Shown here piece by piece: positions 42,122 through 46,904 of a DNA stretch of 46,904 bases (the stretch's first letter is position 1; every line of letters begins with the position of its first letter). The translations under genes and the position numbers were made by a program. Where the stretch lies: positions 1,972,602 to 2,019,505 of the forward strand of contig BFEA01000257.1 of the NCBI GenBank assembly GCA_003427395.1, read 5' to 3'. Source of the DNA: Chara braunii (taxonomy: Eukaryota; Streptophyta; Charophyceae; Charales; Characeae). The notes beneath the pieces are model-generated. The model ran no database searches, was not told the origin of the DNA, and was given only the letters and a program-made list of their open reading frames with translations.

Positions 42122-42910
42122 GCATGCGTGCGTGAGGGAAGACGCAAGATTGGAGGGATTGGAAAGAGGGGCAGAGAAGGAAGTGCCTACGCTTGGCATG
42201 GCCAGATCGCGGCGTGGGGGACGTAGCCACTCTCCACGCATCGATCTAGGCATGTCGTGCTCTGGCCAATCAGATGCAGCAAAAAGAAGGGAAAAAGGGC
42301 GGGAAGAAGGCGAGGGAGCAAGAAGAATAATAGAGTTATAATGGCGTCCGCCCAACGATTACAGTTGCATGCAAGATTAAGGGCGCCGCTTAGTCATAAC
42401 TTTGTTCCCGCCACAGGAAGATGCGCGCAAGAAAGAGGCGTCGTTCGGCAAGAAATTCAAAAAGTCCTAATTTTTCTATCTGAACTCAAAATTGCAACAG
42501 TAAAATTCCGCCGAAACGGAAGAAAAGCAAAAAGAAATCAAAATTCCTAGAGCCCTCAGGGGCTCGTCCTTAGTTGAAAGGAAAGTTTAAAAAGAAAACG
42601 GAAAACTCCCGCGCGATCATCGCGCCAAAAATCTCAATTCCTCCCTTTTATTCCCAGCAGAGCAAGAAAGAATCATCACCAACCGTTATTGATTGCGCCC
42701 AACGGGGCGCGCACACTCAACCGTCTATCCCGGGCCTGTCCCATGAACGTCGAAGGGGGAAAAGCGAAGTGAAGGAAAAGAAAGAAGCGAGGACAGCGAC
42801 GCAATTTACCTGCCGAACCCACCTCCCGTAATTTGCTCAACCTTCCCATCTCAAGACCCCGCATCGTCGTCGCGCAGAAAGTCGCGCGGCGAAGGAAGTG
42901 GTTCGTCACA

Positions 42911-42965
42911 GACCGCCATAATTTTTTGTCTTTTGTGCATATGGTGAGTAGTGGAGCGAGGACGC
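42911..42965. repeat. half of the short foldback MITE split by copy 2
   Basis: GACCGCCATAATTTTTTGTC followed by TTTTGTGCATATGGTGAGTAGTGGAG. The other half, GAGAATGATT through CATGGAAACATAGACC, ends at 35775 on the far side of copy 2. Confidence 0.75.
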
Positions 42966-43382
42966 ATGTCCCCTTGAAAAAGAGGAGACATGTCCAAATT
43001 GGAACGATACAGAGAATATTTTTTGTCTACTCCAAGGTGAATCAATCCTTGGGCATTCCTCATCTTAGCTTTTACTTCAAACATGTGATGTGCATATGAT
43101 GATATCCATTGCATGAATGATTTGTCAAACTTTATCAACTTTGGGCCTAGCTCCTCTACTCAACATTCATCTGGCATTTGTACGTCTTTCTCGAACGGGT
43201 ACATCGAAGGAGTCAACCATTTTGAATGTATCGGGACAATTATGAGCCTTCAAATTCATGTAGAGTGTTGTCTAGAGGAGTGAGGCCCTTTATCAAAAAC
43301 TACCCGCTCTAGCCTACCCTTACCTTTCACCGTTACATTACTACTTTTTATCTAGACCTGCTTCTTTTCTTTTTCTTTTTTA
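42966..43382. other. no gene seen
   Basis: Unique-looking sequence with no supported coding region or repeat apart from T/C-rich runs near 43365. Confidence 0.4.
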
Positions 43383-43592
43383 AACCACCAGTACTTGGCC
43401 CATACATCGGCCACGGGGCGTTGTTGTTAAAGCCTCGCAACTTCCGAAGGCTCGGGGTACCGACCCTCAAAAGTTGGCGCCGCCAGTCAAAACAATTTTT
43501 TCTTGTTGCGCTGGTGGGTCAGCGTGATACGGCGCGCAACCCGTTTTCAGGCTTGGCATCGATAGCTGGGCCAAGTACGGGTGGTTTAAAGG
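43383..43592. mobile_element. 210-bp TIR element
   Basis: TTAAACCACCAGTACTTGGC at the left and, inverted, TTAAACCACCCGTACTTGGC at the right differ at one base in 20. TTTAAA borders both ends, so a TTAA-type target is possible but cannot be separated from the repeat itself. Matching single ends occur at about 281-296 and 31534. No coding capacity. Confidence 0.7.
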
Positions 43593-43993
43593 AACAAGGG
43601 AACCTGTCGCGGCAAAGTTGCGGCCCATCGCCAACCCCACCTTAGGCACGACCATTATCTGGCTCGGGCGACATTGAGGGTGTTTGTTTTAGAACATGAG
43701 GGACACACAGTATTCGGGGGGCCATTGACCAAGGCATCAACATGTTGTCTGATCCTTTGTAAATAGGAACTATTTTGTAGTGGTCGCCGCAGGATTCACA
43801 CTGACGTCGGCAATTCAACAGTTTCATCTGTGCATCAACTGAGCAGCTTGCCAATCTGCAATGAGAAGAAATCTTTTCCGCAAGAACATAGGAAGATACA
43901 CCACGACGAACAAATGCATTGAAAAGAAATCACGGTGTGATTATGAACTAAGGAGTTGTCAGATGCAAATGTCACCGCGCGTGCGTTCGGTTC
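43593..43993. other. no gene seen
   Basis: A 70-codon minus-strand frame (43642-43854) has a CRRQCESCGDHY cysteine cluster, but it is short and has no other support. It may be a gene fragment. Confidence 0.3.
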
Positions 43994-44192
<199 letters not shown>

Positions 44193-44204
44193 TTCCATCC
44201 ATAG

Positions 44205-44455
44205 GATGAGCAAATGAGAATGAATCTGTTGCTAGAACATGGAAATGTACACTGCCACACTGTCGGTCTTTGGCAGTGTGTATTTTCATGTTGTGGCAGT
44301 AGATACTTGCATGTTCTAGGGGAAGATTTAATCCCATTTTGCTCATTTGGTGATGCGTGGCAATGTCGGTTTGTATGTGTGTATGTGTGTGTAGGATGAG
44401 CAAAACAGGAATGAATCTTCAACTAGAACATGGAAATATACACTGCCATACTTTT
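44205..44455. mobile_element. short foldback MITE copy and partial duplicate
   Basis: GATGAGCAAATGAGAATGAA and GCTAGAACATGGAAATGTAC on the left are inverted as ACTTGCATGTTCTAGGGGAA and TCCCATTTTGCTCATTTGGT (to 44351). A second left half, GATGAGCAAAACAGGAATGA, follows at 44396-44450. Confidence 0.65.
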
Positions 44456-45685
44456 TTTTTTTTCCCTGTGCGTGTTTGTGTGTGTACGTGACGTACCAGC
44501 TTCCGTACCTGAACTATCTTCTGAAGCCCCTCAAACTTTGTTAATCCGACCGGTCGACTCTCTTTGGGGCCCCCTTTTTTTAAATATATTCCAGGTACAT
44601 GAAATTACTGGCCTGTTAGGCCCTCTCGAATCCAAGACGACGTTTCCTTTTTGTTGCAATCTCTTTTCGAAATTCATGCATTTACATAGGAAGTACGCTC
44701 GCCTTAGAGAGCGCACTAAGAATTTTGTTCGTCGATTGAGAATTCCTGGATTTACGGACGCTTTTTCTGTTGACGTGTCCTTTCTTGCATGGAGAACTTC
44801 TTAGTGTTCTCACACCTGCCCTTGAAAGATCTGTGAATTTTCAGTAGGCACCTAGATAGATGTAGGACTTTTGCGCGCTTAATCCCACACACTTGTATAA
44901 CATTTGAATTCCGTATTCTGGAAGTACCTTTAGGATGGAACGTAACTGTTTTGGTGTCCTTTTCTCTTCTGCACTAGCGTCGTGCATGCAAAGTCCCCCC
45001 ACCTCCCGCTAAAACCCATGCCATCTTCCCTCTCCTCTTCGTGCCTTCTTCCCTTCGTCGGTAACTGTTTTTCATCCCCTCTCTCTCTTGTGCTTCACCC
45101 CCACTACTTGTCGTTTGAATCTTGGACCCGCTCTATTCTACTTTTCACGTTCTTCTTCTTCTCGCCTACATCCCTGTACCAGAACTCCCGACCGATCTCC
45201 TCTCAAAGTACTCAAAGCCGTCGGACGACGTCGTGTACGGGCAAATACCTCTCGCACGAAGTAATCTGATTGGTTGCGCAGAAACCTGCGGGGATTGATA
45301 TCGCCTTCCGAGGGCAACCACCCCGAACTTTCTCTTCACCCCTCCTTACCTCCACCTCATGCTGCTCCCTCTTCCATTCCCGGCCTCACAACTATGAAAC
45401 CCACAAGCGCTCACGAAAACCTCTCTCTCAATTCATCTCTCAGCTCCAGGGAAGTCGTGGCTAGGTGACGTGCAAGTAGTGAGTCGGAAAGTCCTGACGA
45501 GTTGACTACAATGTATGTGGGGTTGTGCGCTTGGTAGGCGCGACGAACTGTGGAACCTGGGCAAGTTGGTGCATCTACTGAGTTGGCGGGGTGACGATCA
45601 CTGTGGTGTAGAGGTCGGTGCGTGGCGGCCTGCCGTCGTCAGTGTCGAGTGAGGGGAGTGTGTGACTACGACGGATCACATAACC
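44456..45685. other. gene-free stretch
   Basis: No coding region is supported. A TC-rich stretch spans 45000-45180. CTTAGAGAGCGC at about 44701 resembles a phrase in the LTR of copy 1 (7367), but no longer match was followed. The sequence at about 45470-45600 (GTGACGTGCAAGTAGTGAGT and later) could be a further decayed LTR, not demonstrated. Confidence 0.4.
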
Positions 45686-46063
45686 AGGGCTGTTATTTTC
45701 GGCGAATTTCGCACCGAATTGCACCGAAACTTTTACATTGTGCTGATTTTTTTTATTTTTTTTTCCTTTTCTTTTTGTGTGGTATATATTTGCTTTAGGG
45801 TACATCATGTGCCTAGTTTTGACATGTTTGGATCAATAATGAAAAAGTTGGCACTTCGTTGAATTCGTTGGACGCTTCATTTTAACTCCGACAGTGTTTT
45901 TGTGTTAGGGTTTTATTGTGTTTTTTGGTTATTTTTTTTGTTTTGTTTCACCTGTTTCTTTTTTTGATGTTTGCAACATGGCTCCATATCGTTTGTTTCT
46001 GAAAATTTCAACGAATTTCGCACTGAAATTGTCAGCGAAAATGGCGAATATTTAGCCCCCTGT
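45686..46063. mobile_element. AT-rich MITE related to the 305-bp insert
   Basis: The left end CAGGGCTGTTATTTTCGGCG and the right end, inverted CAGGGGGCTAAATATTCGCC, are imperfect inverted repeats. TAAC precedes and TTAAC follows. The interior GGTATATATTTGCTTTAGGG and GGATCAATAATGAAAAAG parallels the element at 38607-38911. No coding capacity. Confidence 0.6.
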
Positions 46064-46142
46064 TAACCATCTCTCTCCGTCGCTCTCTTCCCTGACCCCC
46101 TCTCCCTCTCTCTGTGTCTGTCTCTATCTCTCTCTCTCTCAG

Positions 46143-46182
<40 letters not shown>

Positions 46183-46846
46183 GGTTGACAGATGAAATAC
46201 TGGAATAACTATAGACTTCCCTGATCTTATCTAACCCCATTGAATTAGACCGGATCTTGCATGAGCGAGCATCGTCGAACTCAATGGGGACTGGAAGATC
46301 TTAATTCACTTCCATTACTTATTGTTGATGTGTTCCTTGAACATACGAAGAATTGTGTATGTGAGGTCTGATGTGTATTTGTATTGATCGGGTTGGCCGT
46401 GTGGAAAACGCACTAAGGTTGTGAATATCTATGCTCATCGCTACTTTGGTTAATACCACTGAATCGGATGTAGACCCTTCGGAATCCTCTCTCTGATTGG
46501 TTCGCGGAATTGCATTAATCATTATAAAATTGATGTTTTTTTAAATTACGCAGTTGATTGGCTAGAATCACACATGTTGAAATTGCTTGTGCCATGTCGA
46601 CCGATTATTCCGATTCGACCGGGTGCCGACTCCCCACACCCTCATCACAATCATTCCCCTACAACGAGGAAAGAGCATGTGTATGCGAGTGGGACGGACG
46701 GGAAGCTGTCGCAGAGATCGGCAGACGATACTATTTTCCGCCCAAAACAAGGTGTTCTGGATTCGTAGGCGCTGATTTTGTGATTATCGATACTCACTTT
46801 CCCCTACACTCGCCGTTCTTACCTTTTAACGAGTTGAGCGTCACAT

Positions 46847-46904
<58 letters not shown>
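46064..46904. other. window end: microsatellites, no gene
   Basis: (CT)n at about 46125-46180 and (GT)n at 46852-46904, the latter running off the window. The DNA between has no supported coding region. Confidence 0.5.

Noticed and set aside
43642-43854. Small cysteine-cluster protein on the minus strand
   Set aside because: Only 70 codons, no homologous frame elsewhere in the window and no family match; left as a note in the gene-free entry.

Overview
The window looks like accessory, transposon-rich nuclear DNA of a streptophyte, that is a land plant or a charophyte-grade green alga. The grounds are a plant-type sucrose synthase with the N-terminal LTRxHS phosphorylation motif, Ty3/gypsy elements whose primer-binding sites differ at one or two bases from the plant initiator-Met tRNA site, retroposed U6 snRNA copies, and dense Harbinger-like and hAT-like DNA transposons. 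The very high repeat load and loss of intact non-transposon genes would suit a large charophyte genome such as Chara, but that is a guess. There is a 975-base assembly gap at 17344-18318 and about 45 isolated N bases, 38 of them in the sucrose synthase gene.

Layout. 1-5.9 kb: foldback and tandem repeats, a tRNA-related SINE-like unit and two Harbinger-like elements with TAA target duplications (1953-2359 and 4564-5802). 5985-24094: a large foldback element split by Ty3/gypsy copy 1 (7222-23684). Copy 1 has 2.4-kb LTRs and degenerate gag, protease, RT, RNase H, PHD-like finger, integrase and an extra ORF after integrase. That extra ORF is cut by a hAT transposon (17083-20498) with an exact 8-bp duplication, and the hAT itself carries an AT-rich insert. 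24-27.7 kb: a U6 retropseudogene, MITEs and gene-free DNA. 27782-30280, minus strand: an uninterrupted sucrose synthase reading frame, the only likely functional host gene. 30.6-35.7 kb: short foldback MITEs, a second U6 retropseudogene with 13-bp target duplications, and a cluster of Harbinger-like elements. 35778-42910, minus strand: Ty3/gypsy copy 2, which keeps gag and protease but has lost RT to integrase and the start of its 3' LTR, and carries a 305-bp MITE. 43-46.9 kb: MITEs, microsatellites and gene-free DNA.

The most unusual signals are these. (1) All four LTRs carry a sense-strand reading frame whose protein sequence is recognisably conserved between the two divergent copies, so this lineage seems to encode a protein inside its LTR upstream of gag. 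(2) A C4HC3 PHD-like finger remnant lies between RNase H and integrase. (3) An unknown ORF follows integrase. (4) Ambiguous bases in sucrose synthase fall mostly at third codon positions (30 of 38), pointing to several collapsed coding copies. (5) A GAGGTG palindrome recurs in the Harbinger-like cluster with arms that change together.

Nested insertions give a relative history: foldback element, then gypsy copy 1, then hAT, then AT-rich insert; and short MITE, then gypsy copy 2, with the 305-bp MITE added later.
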